Assembly: GCA_033721915.1 (NCBI GenBank)
Contig: JAWWAC010000001.1
Coordinates: 124,001 to 188,000, forward strand
Origin: REBR01 sp033721915
GTDB lineage: Bacteria; Pseudomonadota; Gammaproteobacteria; Pseudomonadales; Oleiphilaceae
DNA: 64,000 bases
Reading direction: 5' to 3'
Below the pieces are notes generated by a model. That model did no database searches and was not told the DNA's origin. It saw nothing but the letters and a program-made list of their open reading frames with translations. The translations under genes were made by a program, and so were the position numbers. How positions within the stretch are numbered: the first letter of the stretch is position 1; the number at the start of each line of letters is the position of its first letter. Positions 52,753-63,400 of the stretch are shown here, piece by piece.

Positions 52753-53652
52753 ATGCAGGACATGCCGTATAAACTCCAACTCCTTTTCTTCCGACTGGCC
52801 GCCGGCGGCTGGCTGCCGGCGCGCTGGTTCGAGCCCCGCCTGCCGTCGCCCTCACAGCGCCAGGCCCGCACGGGCCACCTGTCACTGGAGGTGGTCAGCC
52901 ATTGCTGGAATTACTCCCACTTCCTGGCCTATCAGCTCAGCTCACTGGTGCTGTTTCCCCCCACCCGTCTGAGCGTGACCATGACGGTGTTCTACTGCGA
53001 GGAGGACCCGGGTACGGTGCGCCTGCTGGAGCATTTCGGCACACTGGCGGTCCCCGGCGTGACCTGGAACTGGCGCCCTCTGCCGCGCCAGCAGCTGTTC
53101 CGACGCAGCATCGGGCGCAACCGGGCGGCACTGGAGACACAAGCCGACTGGGTGTGGTTCACCGACTGCGACCTGATGTTCCGTGAGGGCTGCCTGGATA
53201 CCCTGAGCGATCTGCTGCAGGGTCGTACTGAGGCACTGGTCTACCCCCGGGAAGAGCGCACCACGGATCTTCTGGCGGAGGACAACCCCATGCTCAGGGC
53301 CGGCGCCAGCGACCCGGCGGTGCTGGACATTGACACCCGTTCCTTCAGCACCCGGACCCCTTCCAAGGCCACGGGGCCACTGCAGATCGCCCATGGGGAT
53401 GTGTGCCGTGCCGTAGGCTACTGCCGCGCCATCGCCGTCTACCAGAAGCCGGTGGAATCATTTGCCAAGTGCCAGGAGGACAGGGCTTTCCGCTGGCTGC
53501 TGGGCAGTGCCGGTGAGCCACTGCCCATCCCCGGTGTGTACCGCATCCGCCATATCGACAAGGGCCGCTACAGCGGCAGCGAGACCCGTAACCGGCTGCG
53601 CGGCCGCCTGCGGCAGATCCAGTCCCGCTGGCGCGACCGGCACTCCGGTTAA
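52753..53652 (+). CDS. Glycosyltransferase, GT-A type, first of the glycan cluster
   Basis: 299 residues. A DxD-type site appears in WVWFTDCDLMFREGCL after a nucleotide-binding N-domain (SRNRAALET-like IGRNRAALETQADW). A late YRIRHIDKGRYSG block may bind acceptor. There is no membrane helix. The neighbours are two further transferases and a sulfotransferase, so surface-glycan synthesis is the likely role. Confidence 0.75.
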   Translation: MQDMPYKLQLLFFRLAAGGWLPARWFEPRLPSPSQRQARTGHLSLEVVSHCWNYSHFLAYQLSSLVLFPPTRLSVTMTVFYCEEDPGTVRLLEHFGTLAVPGVTWNWRPLPRQQLFRRSIGRNRAALETQADWVWFTDCDLMFREGCLDTLSDLLQGRTEALVYPREERTTDLLAEDNPMLRAGASDPAVLDIDTRSFSTRTPSKATGPLQIAHGDVCRAVGYCRAIAVYQKPVESFAKCQEDRAFRWLLGSAGEPLPIPGVYRIRHIDKGRYSGSETRNRLRGRLRQIQSRWRDRHSG

Positions 53653-53688
53653 GTCGCGTTCCATCTGAACTCTGATAAAGGCCAACCC

Positions 53689-54603
53689 ATGACAGCCCGA
53701 CTGTTATTCTGTGTTTTCTCCTTTAACCGGGGTCGCTTCCTGGAGCACTGCGTGAGGTCCATCGAGCAGTCCGTGCCCGGTGCCGACATCGCCGTTTTCG
53801 ATGACGACAGTGACGACAAGGCCACCCGGGAGGTGCTGCAGCGACTCTCCGACAGACACACCGTCATACAGCCGGGCAAAGAGTCCAGCCACAAGCTGGG
53901 TGGGCTTTATGGCAACATGCAGTCCGCACTGGAGTACGGCGCCGAATGGCCACTGGTGTGCTTCCTGCAGGACGACATGCAGGTGGTGAGAGCCGTGACG
54001 GAGGAGGAAATCGAGGGGTTTGACCGCTGTTTCGAGGAAAACCCGGACCTGGCCTTCCTCCACCCCTGCTTTCTCAAGGGGCTCAACCGGGAGCGGGACA
54101 GGGCCACACTGGAGTACCAGCCCTCGCTGCGGGCCTACCGCCGCCAGGACACCCGACAGAGCGCCGGCCAGTATTTCTCCGCCATTCTGATCACCCGCCC
54201 CTTAAGGCTGCTGGAAAAGAACTGGCAGTTTGGCCGTTCGGAGCCGGACAACGACCGGCAGGCCCGGGAGCATTTCGGCCGCATTGCCCACCTGTTTGCC
54301 CCCTTCGCCATGTGGCTGCCGGCGGTGCCGGCCTATCGCGGCAAGCGCAAGACACTGGCACTGCGGCTGGCGGAGAAATACCGCCCCTGCGGCTTTTTCC
54401 CCTACCTCATGCTGGACCAGCAGGCCACTGAGCAACTGCAACGGCGCCCTGCCTCACAGCTGCCTGTGGCGGAGGATTTCCTGGTGTGCGAGAACCGGCG
54501 CCTGGAAAAACCCTGGGGCTATTACCCCATGCAGGGCAGCCGCTGGCTGAAGAAGCTCAACAGCCTGGAGCTGGCACTGAGAAAGCTGTTTGCCGGACGC
54601 TGA
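53689..54603 (+). CDS. Family-2-like glycosyltransferase
   Basis: 304 residues. The nucleotide-sugar domain begins RLLFCVFSFNRGRFLEHCVR, VFDDDSDD is the family-2 acidic motif and CFLQDDMQVV the metal site. A long C-terminal half (FGRIAHLFAPFAMWLPAVPA) is unassigned. It lies 36 nt after the first transferase and is probably co-transcribed. Confidence 0.78.
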   Translation: MTARLLFCVFSFNRGRFLEHCVRSIEQSVPGADIAVFDDDSDDKATREVLQRLSDRHTVIQPGKESSHKLGGLYGNMQSALEYGAEWPLVCFLQDDMQVVRAVTEEEIEGFDRCFEENPDLAFLHPCFLKGLNRERDRATLEYQPSLRAYRRQDTRQSAGQYFSAILITRPLRLLEKNWQFGRSEPDNDRQAREHFGRIAHLFAPFAMWLPAVPAYRGKRKTLALRLAEKYRPCGFFPYLMLDQQATEQLQRRPASQLPVAEDFLVCENRRLEKPWGYYPMQGSRWLKKLNSLELALRKLFAGR

Positions 54604-54633
54604 TCCGGAGCCGGCCATGGCTGCCACGGCCGA

Positions 54634-55485
54634 TTACGGATTCTGAGTGGCGGCGCCCTGTGGCTGCCTTGACGGCAGCTGGTCGATACCGTCCTCGGTG
54701 CGGATGATGCGGTTCTTCTGCCGGTCCAGCCGCAACGCCTTGTTGGCGGCCACCAGCTCCGGGTTCTTGTAGCCGCGCTTGTGATCCAGGTGCACCACGA
54801 TGGCGTTGTAGCGCACATGCTTGGGCCGCACCCCGAGGTTGATCAGACGCACCCCGAATTCACGGTCCAGCCCGCCCCAGGGCATACGCTCGTCAAAGCC
54901 GTTGACCGCCAGTATGTCACTGAGCCAGGCGGAGCCGTTGGAGCCCTTGAAGTTGCAGGCCGTGGGGGTGAGCCGGTTGTACAGACGGGCACGGAGGGGG
55001 CCGGCGGTGAGCTTGCTGTTCTTGTAGCTGCTCTTCAGGCCATGCTCTTTCAGCCACTGCAGGTCAAAACAGCGACCGGTGAGGATGTCTTCCCGGCTGA
55101 TGGCCTCGCTGGTGCTCATGGGCAGCTTGTGATAACCGCCGGAGAGGTAGGTCTTTGGCTCCGCCTCGCGGGCGTGCACCGCCAGAAAGTCCTTGCGGGG
55201 GATGCAGTCCCCGTCGGTGAAGACCACGTACTCGGACGCCACCTCCAGAATGGCCTTGTTGAGAATGCGGCACTTGCGGAAGCCCTTGTCCTCCTGCCAC
55301 AGGTGCTTGATGGTCATGCCGGTTTCCCCCCGCAGCCGGTCGATCACCTCACGGGTCTCCTCCGTGGAGCCGTCATCACCGATCACGATCTCGAAATCCC
55401 TGTGCTCCTGCACGCTGTAGCCCCAGAGCACTTTCTCCAGCCACAGCGGGGAGTTGTAGGTAGTCATGATCACCGACACTTTCAT
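54634..55485 (-). CDS. Glycosyltransferase family 2 protein with GT7-like C-domain
   Basis: 283 residues from the ATG at 55485. KVSVIMTTYNSPLWLEKVLW, IGDDGSTEETREVIDRLR and FTDGDCIPRKDFLAVHAR are standard GT2 motifs, and CNFKGSNGSAWLSDILAVNG, DERMPWGGLDREFGVRLINL is the galactosyltransferase-type C-domain. It is convergent with the previous two and starts 31 nt after the sulfotransferase stop region. Confidence 0.88.
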   Translation of the reverse strand: MKVSVIMTTYNSPLWLEKVLWGYSVQEHRDFEIVIGDDGSTEETREVIDRLRGETGMTIKHLWQEDKGFRKCRILNKAILEVASEYVVFTDGDCIPRKDFLAVHAREAEPKTYLSGGYHKLPMSTSEAISREDILTGRCFDLQWLKEHGLKSSYKNSKLTAGPLRARLYNRLTPTACNFKGSNGSAWLSDILAVNGFDERMPWGGLDREFGVRLINLGVRPKHVRYNAIVVHLDHKRGYKNPELVAANKALRLDRQKNRIIRTEDGIDQLPSRQPQGAATQNP

Positions 55486-55515
55486 GGGAGGTTTCCTGTT
55501 GAGCATTCCGTACGG

Positions 55516-56226
55516 TTAACCGGGCAGATCCCGCGAGTAATTAAAGCAGTCGAAGTCGTCACTGAAAAGGCTTTGTACCAGACGAATGCAGTGTTCGTCG
55601 TAATAGGCCGCCAGCTTGCCACCGGCACCGGTGGCATTGGCGGTAAAGGCCCGCACCGGCTCCGGCTGATAACGGTCCCCCAGAATGCGGGCCTTGATGA
55701 AAGCCAGGTCCTGATCCAGGTTCTCCACTTTGCCGAAAAAATCGAACGACCCATAGGGCAGCAACAGCAGCGAGCTTTGCGGCGCCCAGTGGGCATTGGA
55801 ATACAGTTGGCCGCTGGCCAGCCCCTGCAGGAAGTCGTGAAAGGAGCTCTCACGGTTCCGGTCCCTGGCCCGTCGCTCCACCTTGTCCAGGTAAGCGGAC
55901 AGTGTGCGGGTGAAGGGGTTGCGCACCACGGCAAACCGGAACAGGCCATCCAGCTGATCCAGCTGCGCCGAGCTGAGCTGTGAGGGGGTGGTAAAGCGCT
56001 TCTTCGCCACCTTGGAGGGGACATCCTCGCCAAAGCTGATACGGGCCAGGTTTTCCACAATGGTGGAATTGGCCGCCTTGGGGATGCGGTTGCAGAAAAA
56101 ACCCGCCTTGAGGTCCACGCAGCCACGGGCGTCGGCGCTGTTGACGGAAATACCCTGGCGGTAGGGGTAGCGCCGGTAAAAGGGCATCAGCGGAATGGTC
56201 AGTCGGTTTCGGATCAGCTTGTGCAA
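55516..56226 (-). CDS. Sulfotransferase family 2 protein (start uncertain)
   Basis: The 5' PAPS loop is FFCNRIPKAANSTIVENL, and the 3' PAPS/phosphate site is FAVVRNPFTRTLSAYLDKV, with the late motif FDFFGKVENLDQDL. These fit the carbohydrate sulfotransferases of Sulfotransfer_2. The TTG at 56226 (AGGGG 8 nt upstream) is my preferred start; the frame stays open to an ATG at 56370. It would sulfate the glycan made by the cluster. Confidence 0.78.
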   Translation of the reverse strand: MHKLIRNRLTIPLMPFYRRYPYRQGISVNSADARGCVDLKAGFFCNRIPKAANSTIVENLARISFGEDVPSKVAKKRFTTPSQLSSAQLDQLDGLFRFAVVRNPFTRTLSAYLDKVERRARDRNRESSFHDFLQGLASGQLYSNAHWAPQSSLLLLPYGSFDFFGKVENLDQDLAFIKARILGDRYQPEPVRAFTANATGAGGKLAAYYDEHCIRLVQSLFSDDFDCFNYSRDLPG

Positions 56227-56482
56227 CGTAGACCCCTGTTTCTGGTGACACACGTGAATCGCCGGGGCGGCCGGCAGCGGCAATCTCTTGCGGATTCTAT
56301 CAGGTTCATCTTGGCCAGGTCTCTCACCCCCACCAACCCAATTGTCATTACAGGTCGTCAGATTGGCCAAAGATTAAACAACACGTTCTGTCACACTACA
56401 GCAACCGAATTGAAACCTTTGGTTACAGTGGCGCGTTTCAGTCACAGGAACCTGTTAAAAACAACGAGCCCCGAGGTGTGTC

Positions 56483-58231
56483 ATGCAGTCCCTCATCAAG
56501 CCTTTGCTTCCCGCGTTACTGGTGCTGTCTCTGAGCGCCTGTGAAAGTGATTCCGACACCGCCAATACCACTGAAGGCGTCACCACGGTCTCACAGGCCC
56601 CGGACAACACCGGGCGCACTGGTGACCTGCCCGGCCGGGGTAACCAGCCCCGCTTCCTGCCGGTCAGCCACGACGGACTTGAGCGCAAGGACATCGACGG
56701 CACCGTGGTGTCCGATGACGGCACCGTGATTCACTTTACCGTGTTCCTGCCGGATCTGGCCCCGGATGAAGCGGCCCCCATTGTCTTCCAGTCCCACGGT
56801 TACGGCGGCAGCCGCCTGACCTCACTGTCCGAGGATGGCGGTGATGGTGAGTTCATCGGCAATGCCCCGGCCGAGGCGGCCTTCTTTGCCCGTGAGAACG
56901 GCGCCATTGTGGTGAGCTACGACCAGCGCGGCTTTGGCGAGTCCGGCGGCCAGGTGGAGCTGATGAATCCGGAAAAGGAGGGCCGTGACTTTATCAACCT
57001 GCTGGACCGCATCGACAGCGAGTATTACGAATTCATACTGCGTACCGCCGACGACCTGGACCCCCGCGTGGGCACACTGGGCCTGAGCTACGGCGGCGGC
57101 TACCAGTGGATCGCCGGCAGCATCGACGACCGGGTGGACGCCATGGTGCCACTGACCACCTGGTACGACCTGCGCTACAGCCTGCAGCCCAACGATGTGC
57201 CCAAAACCGGCTGGCTGACTATCCTGCAGGCCATCGGCATCCCCGGCAGTGAAGGAGACCAGTCCGAGGATATCTACCGGGCCTTTGTGGAGACCTTCCT
57301 GCCGGGGGTGGACGTGAACGAGGAGTTCGCACAGACCCTCTCGCGGCACAGCCTGAGGGCCTACTGCGAGGGCTTCAACCAAAGCGTGGGCGGTATCCCC
57401 AAGGCCGACACTCTGTTGATCCAGGGGGTGGCCGACACTCTGTTTAACATGCGTGAGAGCGTCGACGCCTTTGAATGCCTGCGCCAGGCGGGACGCAATA
57501 CGCACCTGATTGTGCAGCGTCTGGGCCATATCCTGCCCGCACTGGAGAAGACCCCCGGCCCCACGGGTTTTGCCACAGAGCGTTTCCTGCAGTGCGGGGA
57601 CGAGCGCTACGAGACCTCACGACTGATTTTCGAATTCGTGGACAGCCGCCTGCGTGGCAACCCCGAAGCACTCACATTGCCTGAGACCTGCATGACCATT
57701 GAGGGCCGTCAGGGCATTACGGCCGAGAACATTGTCCGTGGCGGCGATCTGTTCACCACACCGGACCGCATGCTGCAGTCACCGGAGGTGGCCACTGCCG
57801 TGCTGGCAGAGCCGGAACTGGATGACTCGGGCAACCTGAGTGCGGAGTACCTGGAGCGGGTCTCTCCCAGCGTCAGCATGGACCTGTTCACGGCCGACCA
57901 GCCACTGAATCTGGCCGGGCTGCCCCAGGTCTCGCTGTCAGTAGACACCCTCTCACCGGTGCCTCCCACGCTGTTTCTGGGGCTGAAGGTCACCCGCGCC
58001 AACGATGGCCGCGCGATACTGCTGCACAATCAGGTGACCCCGATAGCCCAGTCCGGCCCTGTCTCGGTGGAACTGCCAGGGGTGACCTTCCCTCTGGAAG
58101 CCGGTGACAAGGTGTCACTGGTGGCCTACACCTACCACCCTCTGTTCTATTACAACGACGAGGCCCTGCAGAGCACCACCAATCCGACCACACTGACCAA
58201 CGTCATGGTGCGTCTGCCGCTTCTGGACTGA
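56483..58231 (+). CDS. CocE/NonD-type (S15) hydrolase, lipoprotein
   Basis: 582 residues. The lipoprotein signal has lipobox LSAC (Cys 20). The alpha/beta hydrolase domain has FQSHGYGGSR, VVSYDQRGFGESGGQ, the nucleophile in GTLGLSYGGGYQW, and possible later acid/base in LLIQGVADTLFN and RLGHILPAL. The C-terminal jelly-roll domain (LPQVSLSVDTLSPVPPTLFL) is as in X-Pro dipeptidyl peptidases and cocaine esterase. It is probably an outer-membrane-anchored esterase or peptidase. Confidence 0.85.
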   Translation: MQSLIKPLLPALLVLSLSACESDSDTANTTEGVTTVSQAPDNTGRTGDLPGRGNQPRFLPVSHDGLERKDIDGTVVSDDGTVIHFTVFLPDLAPDEAAPIVFQSHGYGGSRLTSLSEDGGDGEFIGNAPAEAAFFARENGAIVVSYDQRGFGESGGQVELMNPEKEGRDFINLLDRIDSEYYEFILRTADDLDPRVGTLGLSYGGGYQWIAGSIDDRVDAMVPLTTWYDLRYSLQPNDVPKTGWLTILQAIGIPGSEGDQSEDIYRAFVETFLPGVDVNEEFAQTLSRHSLRAYCEGFNQSVGGIPKADTLLIQGVADTLFNMRESVDAFECLRQAGRNTHLIVQRLGHILPALEKTPGPTGFATERFLQCGDERYETSRLIFEFVDSRLRGNPEALTLPETCMTIEGRQGITAENIVRGGDLFTTPDRMLQSPEVATAVLAEPELDDSGNLSAEYLERVSPSVSMDLFTADQPLNLAGLPQVSLSVDTLSPVPPTLFLGLKVTRANDGRAILLHNQVTPIAQSGPVSVELPGVTFPLEAGDKVSLVAYTYHPLFYYNDEALQSTTNPTTLTNVMVRLPLLD

Positions 58232-58249
58232 TCCATCACGGCATTCTGG

Positions 58250-58283
58250 CACGGGGCTGTCACCTCACGGTGACGGCCCCGTG
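58250..58283 (+). terminator. Strong hairpin after the CocE-type gene
   Basis: CACGGGGCTGTCACC (58250-58264) and GGTGACGGCCCCGTG (58269-58283) pair with one bulge pair around a TCAC loop, 19 nt past the stop. There is no T-run, so a terminator is probable but not certain. Confidence 0.55.
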
Positions 58284-58370
58284 TCCGTTGAGGGTTGGCG
58301 TTGGGGCCGGCGGCCACGTATCCTGATTCACAACGCTGTCATTCATCCGCCCTGTCCCAAGGAGCCCGCC

Positions 58371-59372
58371 ATGTACCGTCCCATCGGTTGCAAGATGCCG
58401 CCACTGACACGCAATGAAGACGGTGATGAGCGTCGTGTGGGTGTGGAGATCGAGCTCTCCGGCATCGACTACGATGAGCTGGTGGCCATCACCACCCGTT
58501 TTCTGGACGGGGAGTCCAGCAACCGCAGCCGTTATGTGGAAGTGATCGACACGGTGGACGGGGATTTTCTGGTGGAACTGGATTCCGCCCCGGTGAAGGA
58601 CCTGGAGGAGCCGGACGAGCGGCTGCCTGAGCCACTGCGCAAGCTGGCCACCCAGGCCATGGACCTGTTCGACGCCGCCGCGGAGCGCATCGTGCCACTG
58701 GAAATCGTCTCACCGCCCATGCCACTGTCTCGGCTGCAGCAGATCGAGGAGCTGTGCGAGTACCTCTGCGACCAGGGCGCACTGGGCAGTCGCCACGCGA
58801 TCTATTACGCCTTTGGCCTGCAGCTCAACCCGGAGCTGCCGTCACTGGAGGCGCCGGACATACTGCGATTCCTGCAGGCCTTCGCCGGACTTTATCCATT
58901 GCTGAAAAGCCGCCACCAGCTGGACATCAGCCGCAAGTTCACCCTCTATATCGACCCCTGGCCAGAGGCCTATGTGCGGCTGATCATGGACGACGACTAC
59001 AACCCGGACCTGGACCAGCTGATCGGCGATTACCTGCACCACAACCCCACCCGCAACCGGGCACTGGACCTGATGCCGCTGTTTGCCCACCTGCGTCCCA
59101 AGCGGATCCGTCGTGAGATCGGCGACGAGCGCATCAAGGCCCGCCCCACCCTTCACTACCGCCTGCCGGACTGTGATATCGACAACGACAACTGGCAGTT
59201 CGCCACTATCTGGAACGACTGGGTGGCACTGGAAGAGCTGGCCTGTGACCCGCAGCGTCTGGCGGCCTTCAGGGCCAGCTACCGCAAGCGGCACAGTTTC
59301 TCACTGGAGAACCTGACCTTTGACTGGATCAAGGAGTCCGAGCTTTGGCTGGACGGCAAAACCCCGTCCTGA
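58371..59372 (+). CDS. Amidoligase-family enzyme
   Basis: 333 residues from the ATG at 58371 (AGGAG upstream). RRVGVEIELSGIDYDELVAI is the N-terminal signature of the amidoligase (COOH-NH2 ligase) family, FLVELDSAPVKD and PLEIVSPPMPLSRL are further conserved blocks. It is predicted to form an amide bond with ATP. Its stop overlaps the next gene, a class I glutamine-amidotransferase, a known pairing thought to modify peptides or cell-wall material. Confidence 0.82.
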   Translation: MYRPIGCKMPPLTRNEDGDERRVGVEIELSGIDYDELVAITTRFLDGESSNRSRYVEVIDTVDGDFLVELDSAPVKDLEEPDERLPEPLRKLATQAMDLFDAAAERIVPLEIVSPPMPLSRLQQIEELCEYLCDQGALGSRHAIYYAFGLQLNPELPSLEAPDILRFLQAFAGLYPLLKSRHQLDISRKFTLYIDPWPEAYVRLIMDDDYNPDLDQLIGDYLHHNPTRNRALDLMPLFAHLRPKRIRREIGDERIKARPTLHYRLPDCDIDNDNWQFATIWNDWVALEELACDPQRLAAFRASYRKRHSFSLENLTFDWIKESELWLDGKTPS

Positions 59373-60082
59373 TCGGTGTCAGTGGCCATGGCCGCAACAA
59401 GGCGGACATTGCCCTGATCCGACTGGCACTGACGCTCTATGGCGCCGAGACACTCTGGCTGCTGCCGGGCATGACCATCCCCTGGGCGAGGCTCCACGGG
59501 GTGGTGATCGCCGGCGGTTCCCATGTGCACCCGTCCCGCTTCCGCCAGAAGCCCCAGATCGCTGCCCGCTACAACCTGCCCCGTGATGAGCTGGAGTTTG
59601 CCCTGGCCCGTGGCGCCAATATCCGCGGCGTGCCGGTACTGGGCATCTGCCGGGGTGCCCAGGTGCTGAATATCGCCCGTGGCGGCAGTCTGCGCCAGAA
59701 CATCACACCGGACCGGGTCCATACGCGCCCCAGAGCACTGCTGCTGCCACTGCAGCCGGTGCGCGTCCAGCCCCGCTCCAGGGTCGCCCGCACACTGGGG
59801 CGGGAGCTGCTGGGGGCCAACCGGCTCCACAGCCAGGCCATCGAGCGCCTGGGTGAGGGGCTGAAGGCGGTGGCCATGGACCGTGACGGCTTTGTCCAGG
59901 CCATCGAGGCAAAGCCGGTGGACTCCGGACAGGCACTGTGGCAGCTGGGGGTGCAGTGGCATCCTGAATACCTGCTCTACCACCCGTCCCACCGGCGCCT
60001 GTTTGCCGCACTGGTGGCCGCCGCGCGGCGTTACCGCCAGGGTTGCGCCAATGGCAGCAGCGCCACAGTGACGACGACCTGA
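59345..60082 (+). CDS. Gamma-glutamyl-gamma-aminobutyrate hydrolase-like class I amidotransferase
   Basis: 245 residues from the TTG at 59345, 28 nt inside the amidoligase gene. LHGVVIAGGSHVHPSRF, the nucleophile elbow VLGICRGAQVLNIARGG, NRLHSQAIERLG and GVQWHPEYLLYHP are the Peptidase_C26 landmarks (Cys-His-Glu triad). With the amidoligase it may supply or trim a glutamyl amide. Confidence 0.85.
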   Translation: MAGRQNPVLIGVSGHGRNKADIALIRLALTLYGAETLWLLPGMTIPWARLHGVVIAGGSHVHPSRFRQKPQIAARYNLPRDELEFALARGANIRGVPVLGICRGAQVLNIARGGSLRQNITPDRVHTRPRALLLPLQPVRVQPRSRVARTLGRELLGANRLHSQAIERLGEGLKAVAMDRDGFVQAIEAKPVDSGQALWQLGVQWHPEYLLYHPSHRRLFAALVAAARRYRQGCANGSSATVTTT

Positions 60083-60124
60083 TGGGAGAGTGCAAGGCAG
60101 GGATTGGGCCGGGGTGGCTACGGT

Positions 60125-60343
60125 TTATTCAGCGAGAATGTGCTTGCGCAGCAGCACCTTGATCATGCGGATTTCCGGGGAGTCGGTCCGGCGACCGTCC
60201 AGGTACTGCTCCGTGAAGCGCTGCAGGGACTCGCGGGTGCGGATAAAGTGCGGGTCAATGCCGGTGATTCGGCGCAGCACCTTGCGCTCCCTGGGGGTGA
60301 GTCGTATCTGGTTACCGTGGGCAAGCATGGCCAGATCCTGCAC
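60125..60343 (-). CDS. Small protein of unknown function (72 aa)
   Basis: Start GTG at 60343 or ATG at 60328. It is basic with helical stretches, e.g. IRLTPRERKVLRRITGIDPH, RESLQRFTEQYLDGRRTDSP and a C-terminal EIRMIKVLLRKHILAE. No family recognised. It lies between tamB and the amidotransferase. Confidence 0.5.
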   Translation of the reverse strand: MQDLAMLAHGNQIRLTPRERKVLRRITGIDPHFIRTRESLQRFTEQYLDGRRTDSPEIRMIKVLLRKHILAE

Positions 60344-60425
60344 GCTGGGTTTCTTTCAAGATGCCAATTCCCCGGGGGAAAATCAACGGCCATGGCCTGT
60401 GATTGTGACGGCCTTTGTGGCAGGT

Positions 60426-63400
60426 TCAGTAATCCCGCTGGTAGAAAATATCCAGTGAGTTGGCCAGGCCGCTGGCCGCCTCCAGGAACACCCGCTGGGT
60501 CAGGTCGTAGCGCACCGCGATGCGGTTGACCGGCTGGAACAGGCCCACCCCGTAGCGCAGGCTGAGCTTCTCGGTGATATAGCCCGAGGCCACCACCGAG
60601 GCATCCTGGCCGTAGCCTTCCGTCTCCAGCTGCAGGTCCCTGATGCCCACCCGCTCGCCGATATCCCGGGTAATGGGCGCCGTCTGGCTCAGGCCCATGG
60701 ACAGCGCCACCTCCCCCACCACGTTGCTGTCGCCCTCGCTTTGCAGTGGGCGACCCAGCAGCAGATAGGACAGAGCCTGCTGCTCGCTCAGTGACGGCTC
60801 GGAGAAGATCTCCGTCTGGGGGTCGTTGGCCCTCCCGGTCAGTCGCACACCGGCCACCACATCCCGGGTTTCCCGCACCGCCTCGATGTCCAGGAAGGGC
60901 TGGTCCAGCGGGCCGGCAAAGATCACCCGGGCGCGGCGGATGCGCAGGCGCTGGCCGTAGATCTCGTAGCGCCCGTCCTCCAGTGACAGGTCACCACGGG
61001 CCTGCATGTTGTCCCCCAGCCGCAGCTGGCCCTTCAGGTTGCCGGTGACGCCAAAGCCGTTGAAGCTGACTTTCTCTTCCCCCACCACCACCCGCAGATC
61101 CATGCGCAGTTTCATGGGCTCGCCTTTGGGCGCCTGTCCGGCGATTTCCTCGTCTTCCGAGACCTGAACGGCGGAGGGGGGGATTTCCCGGATCCGGATG
61201 GCCCCTTCGGGGACACCCAGGCGCCCGCCCACAAAGAGCCCTTTCTGGTCGTCATAGCGGATCTCGATGTCTGGCACCAGGGTCAGCCTGGCAAAGGGCT
61301 CCAGAGTCACCGGCAACCGGTCACCGTCGATATTCACCGTGGCCTGCACGCCCTCGCTCCAGTCCATCTCACCACGGATACGGCCCTGGCCCTGTTCGCC
61401 ACTGCGCAGGTCCCCGCTCAGTTGCGCCTGGCTGCCACTGACGTCCAGTTGCAGTGCCAGATGGTCGATGGCCATGGGCAGTGACGGATCACTCAGCTGC
61501 CCGTCCTCAAGGCGGATCTGCCCGGATACCTCCGGCTTCTGCAGCGTCCCCGCCAGACTGGCCTCGCCCTGTAACCGCCCCTGCACCTGCTGCAGATCCA
61601 CAAAGGCCCTGGCCAGGGCCAGGTTCAGGTTCTCCAGTGACAGGCGGCCCGTCAGGGGGTAGTTACCGTCGCGGGTGTCCATGGCGGCATCCAGGTTCAC
61701 ATCACCCAGATCGGGCCCCTTCAGACGGAACCCCAGAGTCGCCTCATCGGGATCCAGCCGCGCTTCCAGACGCAGCTGGCTGTAGTCCAGACGCAGTCGT
61801 TGCTCATGGCCCTCCCCGGAGGCGTTCTCCATGGCCTCCTCGTCCCCCGGGTCCAGTGTCTGCAGCAACTGGAAGTGGCCCTCACCGGCGTCCACCCAGA
61901 GATCGCCACGGGGGCCCCGTTCGTCCATGTCCAGTGCCACACGGGCATCCAGTGTCTCCTGCCAGCGCATGTCCGGTGGCAGGAAGTCCTCAAAGGCGCG
62001 GGTGGGCAGGTCCGAGAGGGCCACTCGCAGTCGCTGCCGGGGGAACAGCCGCTGTTCGTCTTCCAGGCACAGCCGGGCCTGCTCCCAGCCCCAGCAGTGC
62101 CCGCCCAGAACGATGCGCTCTGCGGGGTTCACGGTCAGGGCCGCCGGCTCCTGCAACTGCCAGTCCTGCTCCAGTGCCCGGACCCGCCCCTGCTCCAGGG
62201 CCCCCTGCCAGACGCCCTCAGTGTGGCCACCCTGTGCGCTGAGGTTCAGTGAGGCCATGGCGTGCTCCACCGCCAGACTCAGTTTGTGGTCGCTCTCGCT
62301 GCCATCCAGTCGCAGCTCACCGCTCTCCACCTGCTGCTCGCCAATGGCCAGCCCGGACCAGTCCAGTGCCAGGCTGCCGGTCTGGCGGCGATCCAGATCG
62401 CCCTTGAGGGTGAGTGTCTCCAGCGCCAGGGACTGTGGCTCGAAGCCAATGTCATGCAGCGCCAGCTCCGTGGAGCCGGAGGGCGAGCGCAGCAGGTCAC
62501 GGCCCTGGAATGAGCCGTTCAGGGCCCCTTCCAGCCCCGGCCAGAGCTGATCCAGACGCTCCATTGCCAGTGACAGACGGCCATCCAGTGCACCGGCGCC
62601 GCTCTGGCTGGCCTGTCCTTCAAGGCGGTTGTCCCCCATGCGCCCCTGCAGTGACTTCAGTGTCCAGGCCTGCCCGTCCATGGCCGCGGCCAGGTCCAGT
62701 GTCAGTGGCTGATCCCGCAGCCGGCCCTTCAGTCCCAGATCCGCGCTCAGCTGCGGCCCTGATTCGGTCAGGGTCCCCTGTGAGCGCAGGCGCCCCTGTA
62801 TGCGCCCTGGCAGCTGCCTGACGAAGTGCCCCGGGTTGATGCCGGCCAGTGCCAGATCCAACTGCCAGCCCAACTGGTCGGCAAAATCCACTGTCGCCCC
62901 GCCATGGACCCGACCCGGCGTCCCGGCGATGGACAGGCGGGGCAGGCGCAGCTGCCGGAAGTTCCCCGCCAATGGGCTGTCCACCAGCACCGGCCCCTGG
63001 GGGGTGCTGACCAGGGCATCCAGGTGCCCCTGGTACGCCTCCCCTTGCAGGGAGATGTCCATATCCAGGGCTTCCATGGCCACCGGCGGCACCGTCACCT
63101 CCGGCAGCAACCGGTTCCAGGGGAAGTCCCGCCAGGACAGGCTGGCCTTTGCCTCCAGCTCCCCGGACCAGTCCACACGGGCGTCGCTGACAGCCACAAA
63201 CTGCCGCTCACTGGCCGAGACACGCAGTGACTCCACTGAGGCACTGTCCAGACCGGCATGGCCGCGCAGTGTCATGGCCATGGCGGGTGTCGTGGCCAGA
63301 TTTCCGTCCAGACGCAGATCCCAGCCATCGTTCAGATTCCCCGTCAGTGCCAGCTCCAGATCCTGCAGTGTGAGGGTCTCCGGCAGTGACGGGTCGGCCT

